DNA from: Silicimonas sp.
GTDB taxonomy: Bacteria; Pseudomonadota; Alphaproteobacteria; Rhodobacterales; Rhodobacteraceae
Assembly: GCA_022340315.1 (NCBI GenBank)
Contig: JAJDOD010000045.1
Location: forward strand, 1-34,981
Direction: 5' to 3'
Length of the DNA stretch: 34,981 nucleotides
Below, one piece after another: positions 8,234 to 16,727 of the stretch. A program made the translations under genes and the position numbers. The notes beneath the pieces are model-generated. The model saw only the letters and a program-made list of their open reading frames with translations. It ran no database searches and was not told where the DNA came from. Position 1 is the stretch's first letter. Every line of letters starts with the position of its first letter.

Positions 8234-8821
8234 TCAAAGCGCCCCCTTGGTCGAGGGGATCGCATCCGCCTTCCGCGGATCGGTCTCCACCGCCTGCCGC
8301 AGCGCCCGCGCCACAGCCTTGAAGGCGGCTTCCGCGATGTGGTGGCTGTTCACGCCGTGCAGCGCATCGACATGCAGCGTGATGCCGCCATGCGTGGACA
8401 GCGCCTGGAAGAACTCGCGCACGAGTTCTGTGTCGAACGTCCCGATCTTCGCCGTGGGCATCTGGACGTTCCACACCAGGTACGGACGACCCGATAGGTC
8501 CAGCGCCGCGCGCACCAATGCATCGTCCATCGGCAAAAGGCAGGCGCCATAGCGTACGATCCCGCGCTTGTCGCCCAGGGCCGCCGTCAGGGCCTGGCCA
8601 AGTGCGATGCCGGTGTCCTCGACCGTGTGGTGATCATCGACGTGCAGATCGCCGGAGGCGCGCACTTTCATGTCGATCAGTGCATGCCGCGCCAACTGGT
8701 CCAGCATGTGGTCGAAGAAGCCAACGCCGGTCTGGTTGTCATAGGTTCCGGTCCCGTCGAGGTCGATCTCGACGGTGATCTCGGTTTCCGCCGTCTTGCG
8801 GGCGATGCTGGCACTTCGCAT
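8234..8821 (-). CDS. hisB: Imidazoleglycerol-phosphate dehydratase HisB
   Basis: A 195-residue, single-function imidazoleglycerol-phosphate dehydratase that removes water from IGP to give imidazole acetol phosphate in histidine synthesis. The two manganese-binding repeats are visible: DDHHTVED in the first half and NSHHIAEA in the second. Family hallmarks [15 protein letters not shown] and STKGAL at the C-terminus are also present. There is no fused phosphatase domain, so this is the alphaproteobacterial form, not the enterobacterial fusion. The ATG at 8821 has AAGGAG a few bases upstream. It is the first gene of a two-gene hisB-hisH unit and is divergent from the YcjX-like gene. Confidence 0.97.
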   Translation of the reverse strand: MRSASIARKTAETEITVEIDLDGTGTYDNQTGVGFFDHMLDQLARHALIDMKVRASGDLHVDDHHTVEDTGIALGQALTAALGDKRGIVRYGACLLPMDDALVRAALDLSGRPYLVWNVQMPTAKIGTFDTELVREFFQALSTHGGITLHVDALHGVNSHHIAEAAFKAVARALRQAVETDPRKADAIPSTKGAL

Positions 8822-8986
8822 GGGCTTTCTCCTTCACCGCGGCGCTTATAGGCGAGGGGGCGTGCGCCTGAAAGGGGGCATGGCGTGCAGGTGGAAATCG
8901 TTGCAATGAATGCGGATTTCCTGCCACCGCTGGTGGAGGAAGGGATACACACCTATCTATGGGACCGAGGCAAGAGGACGAGCGGC

Positions 8987-10402
8987 GTGATAATCGGTGA
9001 TATCGCAGACGGGCTGACGCGCGGCGTCGAAAGCACGGTGAAGACCGTGAGCGAGACGTTCTTCGAACCGGTCGTCCGCCTGGGTGTCACCGGTCTCAGC
9101 CGCGCGGGAAAAACCGTTTTCATAACCTCGCTCGTCGCCAATCTGCTGAACCGTGGCCGAATGCCCGCGCTCCGCGCTGCCGCCGAAGGCCGGATCGAGG
9201 CCGCCTGGCTGCAACCCCAGCCCGACAACACCGTGCCGCGCTTTCGTTACGAGGATCACCTTGCCTCGATGACAGGCCATGAGCCGCGATGGCCGGAAAG
9301 CACAAATGGTATCAGCGAGTTGCGGCTCTCTTTTCGCGTTCGTCCGGGGGGATTGCTGGCAGGCCTGGCTGGCGCCCATACCGTGCATCTCGATATCGTG
9401 GACTACCCCGGCGAATGGCTTCTCGACCTCGCCCTTCTCGACCAGAGTTTCCGCCAATGGGCCGACGCCAGCCTCGCACGGCATGAAAAACGTCCCGCGA
9501 TGGCGGACTTTCTCGCCCTCATGCGCAACACCGACGGCGCGGAAAAATTGGATGAGCCGACAGCGACCAAACTGGCGGAGACTTTCACCACTGGCCTGAC
9601 CGCACTCCGCAGCGCCGGGCTATCGAACTGCACACCGGGCCGTTTTCTGCTTCCCGGCGACCTCAAGGGTTCGCCCGTCCTCACCTTCGCGCCGCTCCCG
9701 CCGGGGAATGCGCCCCGCAATTCGCTCGCCCGCGAGTTCGAGCGCCGCTTTGATGCGTACAAGCGCGAAGTCGTCCGCCCCTTCTTCCGCGATCACTTTG
9801 CCCGGATCGACCGGCAGGTGGTGCTGGTCGATATGCTCGGCGCAATTCACGCCGGTCCGGCGGCGGTCGAGGACATGCGCCAGTCTCTCGCGGAAATCCT
9901 GTCCACCTTCCGCCCCGGTCGGAACGACTTCCTGCGGCAGATTTTTCTTGGCAGACGGGTCGAGAAAATTCTTTTCGCGGCGACCAAGGCCGACCATCTC
10001 CATCACACGCAGCACCCGCAATTGACGGCGATTGCCAGAGCCGTGCTTCAGGATGCCGCCAACCGCGCCGACTTCGCCGGTGCCAAGACCGCCGCGCTCG
10101 CCATAGCCGCTCTTCGCACGACGACCGAGGACCGTGTCGAGCAGGGTGGGCGGACGCTCGACCTGGTGCGCGGCAAACTTCTCGACACGGGCAGGATGGC
10201 CGCGATGTATCCCGGTCGTCTGCCCGAGGATCCGGCGAAAATGCTGCATCCGGCCCGCTCCGGTGCCGAAAAGTGGCTCGACGCGGATTACAACGTGGCC
10301 GGTTTTGCACCACGTGAAGTAACGCTGAAACCCGGCGACGGCCCGCCGCATATCCGTCTCGACCGCGCCGCCGAGTTCCTCATCGGCGACCGGCTGCGCT
10401 AG
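8987..10402 (+). CDS. YcjX-like GTP-binding protein (DUF463)
   Basis: A 471-residue member of the YcjX/DUF463 family, P-loop NTPases related to stress-induced dynamin-like GTPases. The P-loop GLSRAGKT is at residues 36-43; LDIVDYPGEW gives the DxPG switch motif and ATKADHLH a TKxD-type base-recognition motif. I chose the GTG at 8987, in frame with the longer open stretch from 8885. GAGG at 8974-8977 is well spaced, and the result starts just before the conserved IADGLTRGVESTV and matches the E. coli length of about 465. The next gene, a YcjF-like membrane protein, starts 10 bases after the stop, the usual pairing. The cellular role is poorly known; an envelope-stress role is known only for relatives. 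Confidence 0.92.
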   Translation: MIIGDIADGLTRGVESTVKTVSETFFEPVVRLGVTGLSRAGKTVFITSLVANLLNRGRMPALRAAAEGRIEAAWLQPQPDNTVPRFRYEDHLASMTGHEPRWPESTNGISELRLSFRVRPGGLLAGLAGAHTVHLDIVDYPGEWLLDLALLDQSFRQWADASLARHEKRPAMADFLALMRNTDGAEKLDEPTATKLAETFTTGLTALRSAGLSNCTPGRFLLPGDLKGSPVLTFAPLPPGNAPRNSLAREFERRFDAYKREVVRPFFRDHFARIDRQVVLVDMLGAIHAGPAAVEDMRQSLAEILSTFRPGRNDFLRQIFLGRRVEKILFAATKADHLHHTQHPQLTAIARAVLQDAANRADFAGAKTAALAIAALRTTTEDRVEQGGRTLDLVRGKLLDTGRMAAMYPGRLPEDPAKMLHPARSGAEKWLDADYNVAGFAPREVTLKPGDGPPHIRLDRAAEFLIGDRLR

Positions 10403-10412
10403 GAGAGACCCG

Positions 10413-11444
10413 ATGCCCGACACTTCCGACCGTCCCGTTCTGATCGAGCTTGATGACGCCGCGCATGGACCAACGCCCGCCGACGTGCCGCCCGTGGCCG
10501 AGGTCGAGGACGCTCCCACCGGACGGGCCATGCAGACGCTCGCGGCCCTTTCGACGCGCCCGAGTTCACCGCTCGCCAAGTGGTTCTGGCGGCTGCTTCT
10601 GTGGCTGATCCTGTTCGTCGCCGGCATCGCCGCGTGGGAGTTCCTTGCCGGCCTTGTGGCGCGCAGCCCCGTCCTCGCGGCCATCGCGATTGCCCTGATC
10701 GGCCTTTTCCTGACCACATGCCTTGCGATCGTCATCAAGGAGTTGAGCGCGCTCGGCCGCCTTCGCCGCATCGACCGCTTCCAGAAGGAGGCGATGGAGG
10801 TGCGCGCATCGGGCGATCTTGCCGCGGCGCGGGGCTATTCCGCCCGGCTGGGCGCTTTCTACCGCGACCGTTCCGAGTTGAAATGGGGCCTGGCGCGCCT
10901 GGAGGAAACCACTGGCGACCAGTTCGACGCCGAAACCGTGTTTCTGGCGATCGAAGACAACCTGATTGCGCCGCTCGACACCCTGGCGACACGCGAGGTC
11001 GAGGCTGCGGCGCGGCAGGTCGCCACCGTTACCGCGCTTGTGCCGCTGGCCTTTGCGGACATCATCTCGGCTTTCGTTGCGAACCTGCGGATGATACGCC
11101 GGGTCGCCCAGATCTATGGGGGTCGGGCGGGAACGCTTGGAAGCTGGCGTCTCACCCGGGCCGTTGTTGCGCATCTCGTCGCGACGGGTGCCGTTGCGGT
11201 CGGCGACGACCTGATCGGATCGGTCGGCGGAGGGCACGTGTTGGCGAAGATTTCGCGCCGTTTTGGCGAGGGCCTGGTGAACGGTGCGCTGACCGCCCGC
11301 GTCGGCGTCGCGGCAATCGAGGTGTGCCGTCCGCTACCCTTCTCCCCCGGACGGCGCCCACGGGTCACGACGCTCGTCCGTCGCGCGCTGACGGGGCTAT
11401 TCGAAAGTGGTGGCTCCCGATTAACCGAAACTTCATCTTCCTGA
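10413..11444 (+). CDS. YcjF-like inner-membrane protein (DUF697/TIGR01620)
   Basis: A 343-residue protein with a polar, acidic N-terminus, two adjacent transmembrane helices at about residues 54-76 and 86-108, and a large soluble C-terminal DUF697 region. The latter carries the typical ALVPLAFADIISAFVANLRMIRRVAQIYGGRAG stretch in two parts (around residues 208-240). It belongs with the preceding YcjX-like GTPase: 10 bases separate the genes, and the pair is conserved across proteobacteria. It probably anchors the GTPase at the inner membrane; this is an inference from pairing. AGGAGAG just before the ATG serves as the ribosome site. Confidence 0.9.
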   Translation: MPDTSDRPVLIELDDAAHGPTPADVPPVAEVEDAPTGRAMQTLAALSTRPSSPLAKWFWRLLLWLILFVAGIAAWEFLAGLVARSPVLAAIAIALIGLFLTTCLAIVIKELSALGRLRRIDRFQKEAMEVRASGDLAAARGYSARLGAFYRDRSELKWGLARLEETTGDQFDAETVFLAIEDNLIAPLDTLATREVEAAARQVATVTALVPLAFADIISAFVANLRMIRRVAQIYGGRAGTLGSWRLTRAVVAHLVATGAVAVGDDLIGSVGGGHVLAKISRRFGEGLVNGALTARVGVAAIEVCRPLPFSPGRRPRVTTLVRRALTGLFESGGSRLTETSSS

Positions 11445-11479
11445 CGCCTTTCTTGCCGGAACGAGCAGGAGGCAGATGA

Positions 11480-12229
11480 ATGACGGACGCGGGGCGGTTT
11501 CACGTAGACCCGGCAATCTCGATACTAGCCGCGGGTATGCCCAGCCTCTCGCCGGACGATTTCCAGGCGCTTTGCCACCTGAGGGTCGTGCACCGTTTCA
11601 TCGGGCGGGGACGGTCGTTGCTTAGCGCCGGCGAACCTTTCCAGCGGTTGCGCATCATCGTCAAGGGATGGGCGATGCACAGTCGCCGGCACCATGACCG
11701 GCGGCAGATACTCGACCTCATGCTGGCCGGTGACGTCATCGGCCTGGAGACTGACGGGCAACATCTGCCGCTGACGGACGTCGAGGCGCTAACACCCTGT
11801 GAAGTGGGCGAGATCGACTTGAAGTCCCTGCACCGCATCGCGCTTCGCAGTCCCGGCATTGCGGGTGGGCTCACCCGCATCGTGGCGAAGCAACTTGCCC
11901 GGGCGGAGGATCAAATTCTCCGGCTCGGGCAGATGACCGCCTATGAACGGGTCTGCCATGTGTTGCTGGACATTCATGACCGTCAGCGCGCGGCAGGCAT
12001 TGATGGCAAGCCGGTCGACTTTCCGGTGACGCAGACCGTTCTGGCTGCCCTGCTCGGGTTGAGCGTTGTCCACGTCAACCGTCAGGTCATGCGGTTGCGC
12101 GAGGAAGGATTGATCGTGCTGACGCGCCAGCAGTTGGTGTTGTGCGCGCCGGAACGGATGGCCTCGATCGCCGGTATCAGGCCTCTTGACCGGGGCGGCT
12201 CATCAACACTTGCCGTGGCGGCGGAATAG
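11480..12229 (+). CDS. Crp/Fnr-family transcriptional regulator
   Basis: A 249-residue regulator with an N-terminal cyclic-nucleotide-binding-like beta barrel (about 25-140), a long dimerisation helix, and a C-terminal winged helix-turn-helix. The recognition region is TQTVLAALLGLSVVHVNRQVMRLREEGLI. The cysteines are scattered, without the FNR N-terminal cluster for an iron-sulfur centre, so it is not an FNR-type oxygen sensor; the barrel also lacks a clear cAMP-contact motif. The ligand is unknown. AGGAGG lies 8-9 bases before the ATG at 11480. It starts 35 bases after the YcjF-like gene and may share its transcript. It converges on the PAS_5 gene with a 15-base gap. Confidence 0.9.
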   Translation: MTDAGRFHVDPAISILAAGMPSLSPDDFQALCHLRVVHRFIGRGRSLLSAGEPFQRLRIIVKGWAMHSRRHHDRRQILDLMLAGDVIGLETDGQHLPLTDVEALTPCEVGEIDLKSLHRIALRSPGIAGGLTRIVAKQLARAEDQILRLGQMTAYERVCHVLLDIHDRQRAAGIDGKPVDFPVTQTVLAALLGLSVVHVNRQVMRLREEGLIVLTRQQLVLCAPERMASIAGIRPLDRGGSSTLAVAAE

Positions 12230-12244
12230 AACGCCTCAACCGGC

Positions 12245-12925
12245 TCAGTCGTTGGTGACCACCAGGCGTAGGTGCCTCCGCCCCTTTGGTTGCTCGGGCG
12301 TCCTTGTCCGCGTCGGGCGGGACGGCTCCACGGGACCGGCCTGGCTGGACGGCGGGTGGACATGGGCAGGACCGGCGTAGCCGGTCATTGACCTGCGCGT
12401 TTGACCGAGGATTTCAACCCGGCGCGGCGCACGGCCGATCTCGCCGTGAAGAACCAGGCCGCCGAGGACGCGGTCAATGTCGCCCAGATCGCTTCTCAGC
12501 GGCAGCAGGATCAATTCCCCCTCAAGCCGTTCGCGACCGAACCCGGCCGGCGAGGCGACCGCCATCCGGATCACCGCCGGATCATCGAAGACCGAGTAGA
12601 GCGCTTCGGAAAGCTGATCGCGCGAACCCGGGGCGAAGAGAACCGATAGCGGCATCTGCCGCATCTCGAGCCCGGCCAGGTCGGTCAGGTGTGATCCGGC
12701 GATGCGGAAGCGCGCCAGCCCGCCCGCGATGCGTTCGAGAATGAAGGCATGCCCAAGCGCGCCTTCCAGCCCGCGCGGATCAACTTCGCAACGCGAAGGC
12801 ACCAGCCGATTTGCGCGAATTGAGTTCCAGTAGCTTTCGATCCTGTCGATTTTTGCCGAAACCGGAGACGCCGCCTGAAACTCGAACACATTGCCGCCGC
12901 GCGGCTGGTCGTTACCCGTACCCAT
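12245..12925 (-). CDS. PAS_5-type domain protein (PF07310-like)
   Basis: A 226-residue protein, presumably cytoplasmic. Its central part (about residues 25-160) matches my recollection of the PAS_5 (PF07310) family common in alphaproteobacteria: IESYWNSIRANRLVPSR, FILERIAGGLARFRIAGSHL, LAGLEMRQMPLSVLF. The C-terminal ~60 residues are proline- and arginine-rich and probably disordered. There is no kinase, cyclase or DNA-binding domain, so it may be a stand-alone sensor. The ATG at 12925 has GAGAAGG upstream; the frame stays open through an antisense yicC region only by chance. It is divergent from yicC, with 105 bases between their starts. Ligand and partner are unknown. Confidence 0.82.
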   Translation of the reverse strand: MGTGNDQPRGGNVFEFQAASPVSAKIDRIESYWNSIRANRLVPSRCEVDPRGLEGALGHAFILERIAGGLARFRIAGSHLTDLAGLEMRQMPLSVLFAPGSRDQLSEALYSVFDDPAVIRMAVASPAGFGRERLEGELILLPLRSDLGDIDRVLGGLVLHGEIGRAPRRVEILGQTRRSMTGYAGPAHVHPPSSQAGPVEPSRPTRTRTPEQPKGRRHLRLVVTND

Positions 12926-13030
12926 CACACCACCTTCTCGGCCATTCCGGCCGCCTCTCTTTCCCCACGCTTCTTTTTCTGCCACAAAACAGTCGCAGTT
13001 GCTTATGAAATCTGAACTGAAGGTTAACGA

Positions 13031-13945
13031 ATGAAAGACGCGCCGATGCCGTCCGCGGTGAATTCGATGACGGGATTTGCCGCCGTGCAGGGCAGTTTTT
13101 CCAACTGGACATGGAGCGCGGACATACGGTCGGTCAATGGCCGGTCGCTGGACCTGCGGTTTCGGATGCCCGATATCGAAGGTCTGGAGCCGGAAATTCG
13201 TAAACGCTTCCAGGCCCGGCTTGGCCGCGGAAATGTCACAGTGCAGGTCAAGCTCCAGCGCGACGAGGCGGTTTCCGGCCTTGCCGTCAACCCAGCAACA
13301 CTGTCCGCCGCACTCCAGGCAATTGCCGAGATCGACGCTGCTGCGCGTGGCCGCGGGGTGGACACGCGCCCTGTCAGTGCCGCCGAGATCGCGGCCATTC
13401 GCGGCGTGATCGAAGTGGGTGAAAATGACACCGGCGATACCTCCGGGCTGAAAGACGCGCTGCTCGACAGCCTGTCGGAGTGCCTGGACGCGTTCGTACA
13501 GGACAGGGCCCGCGAGGGCGCGGCGCTGGCCTCGGTCATCAGCGAGCAGATTGACCGGATAGAAGCGCTGACGAAAGCTGCGCTGGAGGCGGTGGGCGAC
13601 CGCGAGGCCGCTCAGAAGGCTGCAATGGAGCGGGCGCTCGCCAGGTTGCTCGACGCCGGCGATATGCCGGACAAGGAACGCCTTTCGCAGGAACTTGCGC
13701 TCATCGCCGTCAAGACCGATGTGACCGAGGAACTCGACCGCCTTGACGCCCACATTGGCGAGGCGCGTGCGCTTCGCGATACCGAGGGACCGGTGGGCCG
13801 AAAGTTCGACTTCCTGATGCAGGAGTTCAACCGCGAGGCAAATACCCTCTGCTCCAAGGCGCAATCCGGTGCGCTGACCAGAATTGGAATTGACCTGAAG
13901 ACCGTCATCGACCAGATGCGTGAGCAGGTACAGAATATCGAATGA
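13031..13945 (+). CDS. yicC: YicC family endoribonuclease-like protein
   Basis: A 304-residue YicC family protein. E. coli YicC has been reported as an endoribonuclease. The family signature MTGFA is at residues 14-18, after a short N-terminal extension. The N-terminal YicC domain covers about 1-160 and the DUF1732-type C-terminal domain the rest. The C-terminal part contains [32 protein letters not shown] and [16 protein letters not shown], all typical. The ATG at 13031 has GAAGG nine bases upstream; ATGs at 13046 or 13070 are possible. Its stop overlaps the gmk start by 4 bases (ATGA), so the two are translationally coupled, a common gene order. Confidence 0.95.
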   Translation: MKDAPMPSAVNSMTGFAAVQGSFSNWTWSADIRSVNGRSLDLRFRMPDIEGLEPEIRKRFQARLGRGNVTVQVKLQRDEAVSGLAVNPATLSAALQAIAEIDAAARGRGVDTRPVSAAEIAAIRGVIEVGENDTGDTSGLKDALLDSLSECLDAFVQDRAREGAALASVISEQIDRIEALTKAALEAVGDREAAQKAAMERALARLLDAGDMPDKERLSQELALIAVKTDVTEELDRLDAHIGEARALRDTEGPVGRKFDFLMQEFNREANTLCSKAQSGALTRIGIDLKTVIDQMREQVQNIE

Positions 13946-14577
13946 CACGCCGCGGACTGCTCATCATCCTCTCTTCGCCCTCGGGCGCCGGGAAATCCAC
14001 GCTGGCACGCAGACTGCGTGACTGGGACGCCGACATACTCTTTTCGGTCTCGGCCACAACGCGGGCGGCCCGGCCCGGTGAAACCGACGGCCAGGACTAT
14101 CATTTCGTCGACGAGGCGGGCTTCAAAAGAATGGTGCACGAGCGCAGGATGCTAGAACATGCCCATGTCTTCGGTCATTTCTATGGATCGCCGCTCCGTC
14201 CGGTGGAGGAGGCGATCGCGAAGGGCTGCGACGTCCTTTTTGACATCGACTGGCAAGGTGCCCAGCAAATTCAGAAAAGTACGCTTTCCTCCAATGTACT
14301 TTCCATCTTTTTGCTGCCGCCGTCGATTGCCGAGTTGCGTCATCGGCTCGAGACCCGTGGCCAGGACAGCGCCGAGGTCATAGACAAGCGGATGAACCGC
14401 AGCTGGGACGAAATCAGTCACTGGGACGGTTATGACTATGTTCTCGTCAACGACGATCTGGATGCGACAGAGGAAAAACTGAAGACCATCGTGACTGCCG
14501 AACGCCTCCGCGCCACCCAGCAGCCGGGGCTCGTCGAGCATGTGAGGCACCTGCAATCCGAATTCGAGGCCCAGTGA
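13942..14577 (+). CDS. gmk: Guanylate kinase
   Basis: A 211-residue guanylate kinase converting GMP and ATP to GDP and ADP, essential for GTP and (p)ppGpp supply. The P-loop SPSGAGKST is at 12-20. The GMP-binding segment [18 protein letters not shown] and the later [11 protein letters not shown] and [11 protein letters not shown] motifs are intact. The lid region has [13 protein letters not shown]. Length is normal. It sits in an overlapping chain: yicC ends in its ATG, and the next gene (gamma-carbonic anhydrase-like) starts on its TGA. Confidence 0.97.
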   Translation: MTRRGLLIILSSPSGAGKSTLARRLRDWDADILFSVSATTRAARPGETDGQDYHFVDEAGFKRMVHERRMLEHAHVFGHFYGSPLRPVEEAIAKGCDVLFDIDWQGAQQIQKSTLSSNVLSIFLLPPSIAELRHRLETRGQDSAEVIDKRMNRSWDEISHWDGYDYVLVNDDLDATEEKLKTIVTAERLRATQQPGLVEHVRHLQSEFEAQ

Positions 14578-15104
14578 TGCCGCTCTACGACTACGACGGA
14601 GCGTCACCGGTTCTGCCGGAAAGCGGCGATTTCTGGATCGCTCCCGGAGCCCAGGTTATCGGGCGCGTAGCGCTGGGCGAGGGGGCCTCGGTCTGGTTCG
14701 GAACGGTCCTTCGCGGCGACAACGAACCGATAGAGATCGGAGCGGGGACAAATCTGCAAGAACATACGGTGGTCCACACCGACCCCGGTTATCCCTGCCG
14801 GGTGGGTGAGAACTGCACGATCGGCCACAAGGCGATGCTGCACGGCTGCATCATTGGCGAGGGAACTTTGGTCGGCATGGGGGCGACGATCCTGAACGGC
14901 GCGCGAATCGGTCGGGGATGCCTGATCGGCGCGGGGGCGCTTGTGACGGAAGGCAAAGAGATACCCGATGGAAGCCTTGTGATGGGTATGCCGGGCAAGG
15001 TGATCCGGGCGCTAACAGCCGAACAGCAGGCGGAAAATCTGGCCTCAGCTGTTCGGTATCGCACACGAATGAGAAGCTATCGCGCCAAGTTGACCAAAAA
15101 ATAG
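14577..15104 (+). CDS. Gamma-carbonic anhydrase-like left-handed beta-helix protein
   Basis: A 175-residue hexapeptide-repeat protein of the gamma-carbonic anhydrase/YrdA-PaaY group. Repeats such as [15 protein letters not shown] and [20 protein letters not shown] build the left-handed beta-helix of a trimer. The probable metal ligands are present: His67 in VVHTD, and His84 and His89 in GHKAMLHG. An alpha-helical C-terminus follows. I use the ATG at 14577, which shares its A with the gmk stop TGA; a GTG at 14574 would add one residue. Whether it has carbonic anhydrase activity is unknown, as many relatives are inactive or act as hydrolases. It ends 20 bases from a convergent gene. Confidence 0.92.
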   Translation: MPLYDYDGASPVLPESGDFWIAPGAQVIGRVALGEGASVWFGTVLRGDNEPIEIGAGTNLQEHTVVHTDPGYPCRVGENCTIGHKAMLHGCIIGEGTLVGMGATILNGARIGRGCLIGAGALVTEGKEIPDGSLVMGMPGKVIRALTAEQQAENLASAVRYRTRMRSYRAKLTKK

Positions 15105-15123
15105 ACGACCGGTCCAGGGACCG
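15096..15123 (-). terminator. Possible terminator for the minus-strand gene at 15125-15508
   Basis: CGGTCC (15110-15115) and GGACCG (15118-15123) form a short stem lying immediately after the minus-strand stop. On the minus strand, a run of six T follows at 15101-15096, inside the end of the opposing gene. The stem is short and the loop tight, so termination strength is uncertain. Confidence 0.4.
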
Positions 15124-15124
15124 T

Positions 15125-15508
15125 TCACGTCATGCGCACGATGCGGAAATTGATCTGCGGGCAAAGCTGGCGCACTTCCCGCTCGATCAGATCGGGGTTG
15201 GGAATATCGCTGGCAACAGCCCGGTACTCGCCGGAATAGCCAAGCTTTTGCAATAACATGGCGAGTTCAATGCAATCAAAACTTCTGGCAAGAAGCGGTG
15301 AAAAAATAATAGATGGCCGCAATGTATCCAGCATTTCCTGGCTCATGTCGTGAAACGCCACAAAGGCCATCCGCGTGACCGGCAGAACGTTTCCCTGCTT
15401 GCGCCATTCCTCGGGGTCGCCCACCGCCAACAAGGATACTGGAGGCGAATGATCGTCATTGAGCGCGCCGCCGATCGCCTCGGCTCCAAGGACCGCCTTT
15501 CCTTTCAT
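15125..15508 (-). CDS. Hypothetical protein, 127 residues, possibly receiver-like
   Basis: I do not recognise this gene. It encodes a soluble 127-residue protein with no signal peptide or transmembrane helix. Its middle, MSQEMLDTLRPSIIFSPLL followed by DCIELAMLLQKLGYSGEYRAV, has the strand-loop-helix rhythm of a response-regulator receiver domain. The phosphorylated aspartate position is a serine here, so it could be a degenerate receiver; this is an inference from pattern only. AGGTGATG precedes the ATG at 15508. It is divergent from phoR across a region with two perfect inverted repeats, which suggests shared control. It converges on the carbonic anhydrase-like gene. Confidence 0.72.
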   Translation of the reverse strand: MKGKAVLGAEAIGGALNDDHSPPVSLLAVGDPEEWRKQGNVLPVTRMAFVAFHDMSQEMLDTLRPSIIFSPLLARSFDCIELAMLLQKLGYSGEYRAVASDIPNPDLIEREVRQLCPQINFRIVRMT

Positions 15509-15531
15509 CTCATCACCTATTGCATTTCGCG

Positions 15532-15570
15532 GTTGAGTAGATCGTTCTTACTCAACTTATTATAATAAGT
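15532..15570. promoter_or_regulatory. Divergent promoter/operator region with two perfect inverted repeats
   Basis: GTTGAGTA (15532-15539) and TACTCAAC (15549-15556) are perfect 8-base inverted repeats separated by 9 bases. A 16-base perfect palindrome, ACTTATTATAATAAGT, begins at 15555 and ends at 15570, overlapping the repeat by two bases. Being palindromic, it presents TATAAT, the exact -10 consensus, on both strands (15561-15566 on plus). The site lies between the starts of a minus-strand gene (15508) and phoR (15620). A shared -10 core flanked by an operator is the simplest reading. The cognate regulator is not recognisable. Confidence 0.55.
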
Positions 15571-15619
15571 CATTTTGATGTGGCAATCCCACTCTGGTTG
15601 CAATTTGGAGGTTCAATCC

Positions 15620-16717
15620 GTGCATGCCGTTGGATATGGCGGCAAGAGACAGGAAATCAGGTTGTGGGAAATGTCGGCAGACCTCGTTGAAGCGATCCCG
15701 ATCCCTGCGCTCCTTGTGGATCGGGACGGCCGTATCAGTGCGGCGAATGCCGGTGCGCGCGCCCAGTTCGGCGAGATTATCTCGGGCCGTCACTACATCA
15801 CGGTGCTCCGCCAACCGACACTGCTGGACGCCGTCGACCAGGCAATCTCCTCCAAAGGCCGCGCGATTGCGCAATACCTCACCACGGAAGCGCGGCGAGA
15901 CATCACGCTTCAGGCGACCTGTTCCTGGCTGCCCGGCGGGCAGGTGCTGATAGCATTCGAGGACCGTACGGCGATGGAGGAAGCCTTCCAGATGCGCCGG
16001 GATTTCGTGGCCAATGTCAGCCACGAACTGCGCACGCCGCTGACAGCGCTCATGGGGTTCATTGAAACGCTGCTCGGTGCCGCCCGTGACGACGCGGAGG
16101 CGCGGGAGCGCTTTCTGGCAATCATGGCACGCGAGGCAGGGCGCATGAATCGGCTTGTGGGCGATCTCTTGTCCCTGGGTCGGGTCGAGGCCGAGGAAAG
16201 GGTGCGTCCGACCAGTCCGGTCGATCTTACCGGTCTCGTCCGTTCGGTGATCCATTCGCTCGCGCCGTTGGCCGAAGCCGAACGAACCGAGATCGAAACC
16301 GTATTTCCCGCCACGACGATCGTCGTCCCGGGCGACTCCGACCAACTTGCCCAGGTCGTCAGCAACCTACTGGAAAACGCGATCAAGTATTCTCGACCGG
16401 ACACCACCGTGAAAGTGTCACTGGCCGAAGACTCCAACCATCCAATGCTGCGGCAGGATGCCATCGTGTTCACGGTCGAAGACCAGGGGGAAGGGATCGA
16501 AGCAACCCATATCCCGCGCCTGACTGAGCGGTTCTATCGAATCGACACCCACCGTTCGCGCGAGATGGGCGGTACCGGGCTTGGCCTCGCCATCGTAAAA
16601 CACATTGTGAACCGCCATCGGGGACGCCTGCGCATTACCAGCGAACATGGCAAGGGAAGCCGTTTTTCCGTTATTCTTCCAAGGCATGTGGGCGGGCTAG
16701 GTGCACCGCGTGCCTGA
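15620..16717 (+). CDS. phoR: Phosphate regulon sensor histidine kinase PhoR
   Basis: A 365-residue histidine kinase, presumably the PhoB kinase/phosphatase. A PAS-like region (about 20-115) contains IPIPALLVDRDGRISAANAGA. The HisKA motif NVSHELRTPLTAL has the phosphorylated His135. The ATPase domain has the N box NLLENAIKYS, G1 VEDQGEGI and G2 GGTGLGLAIVKH. No hydrophobic membrane-spanning stretch is visible, unlike E. coli PhoR. I chose the GTG at 15620 because GGAGG (15607-15611) is well placed; the ATG at 15578 lacks a ribosome site and would add 14 residues, not a helix. The Pho box and pst genes follow, and phoB ends the module, which supports the assignment. Confidence 0.9.
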   Translation: MHAVGYGGKRQEIRLWEMSADLVEAIPIPALLVDRDGRISAANAGARAQFGEIISGRHYITVLRQPTLLDAVDQAISSKGRAIAQYLTTEARRDITLQATCSWLPGGQVLIAFEDRTAMEEAFQMRRDFVANVSHELRTPLTALMGFIETLLGAARDDAEARERFLAIMAREAGRMNRLVGDLLSLGRVEAEERVRPTSPVDLTGLVRSVIHSLAPLAEAERTEIETVFPATTIVVPGDSDQLAQVVSNLLENAIKYSRPDTTVKVSLAEDSNHPMLRQDAIVFTVEDQGEGIEATHIPRLTERFYRIDTHRSREMGGTGLGLAIVKHIVNRHRGRLRITSEHGKGSRFSVILPRHVGGLGAPRA

Positions 16718-16727
16718 GTTCCTGTCA

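Noticed and set aside
8885-8986. A longer N-terminus for the YcjX-like protein from 8885
   Set aside because: The extra 34 residues are outside the family's usual length. The GTG at 8987 has a better-spaced ribosome site and starts at the conserved region.
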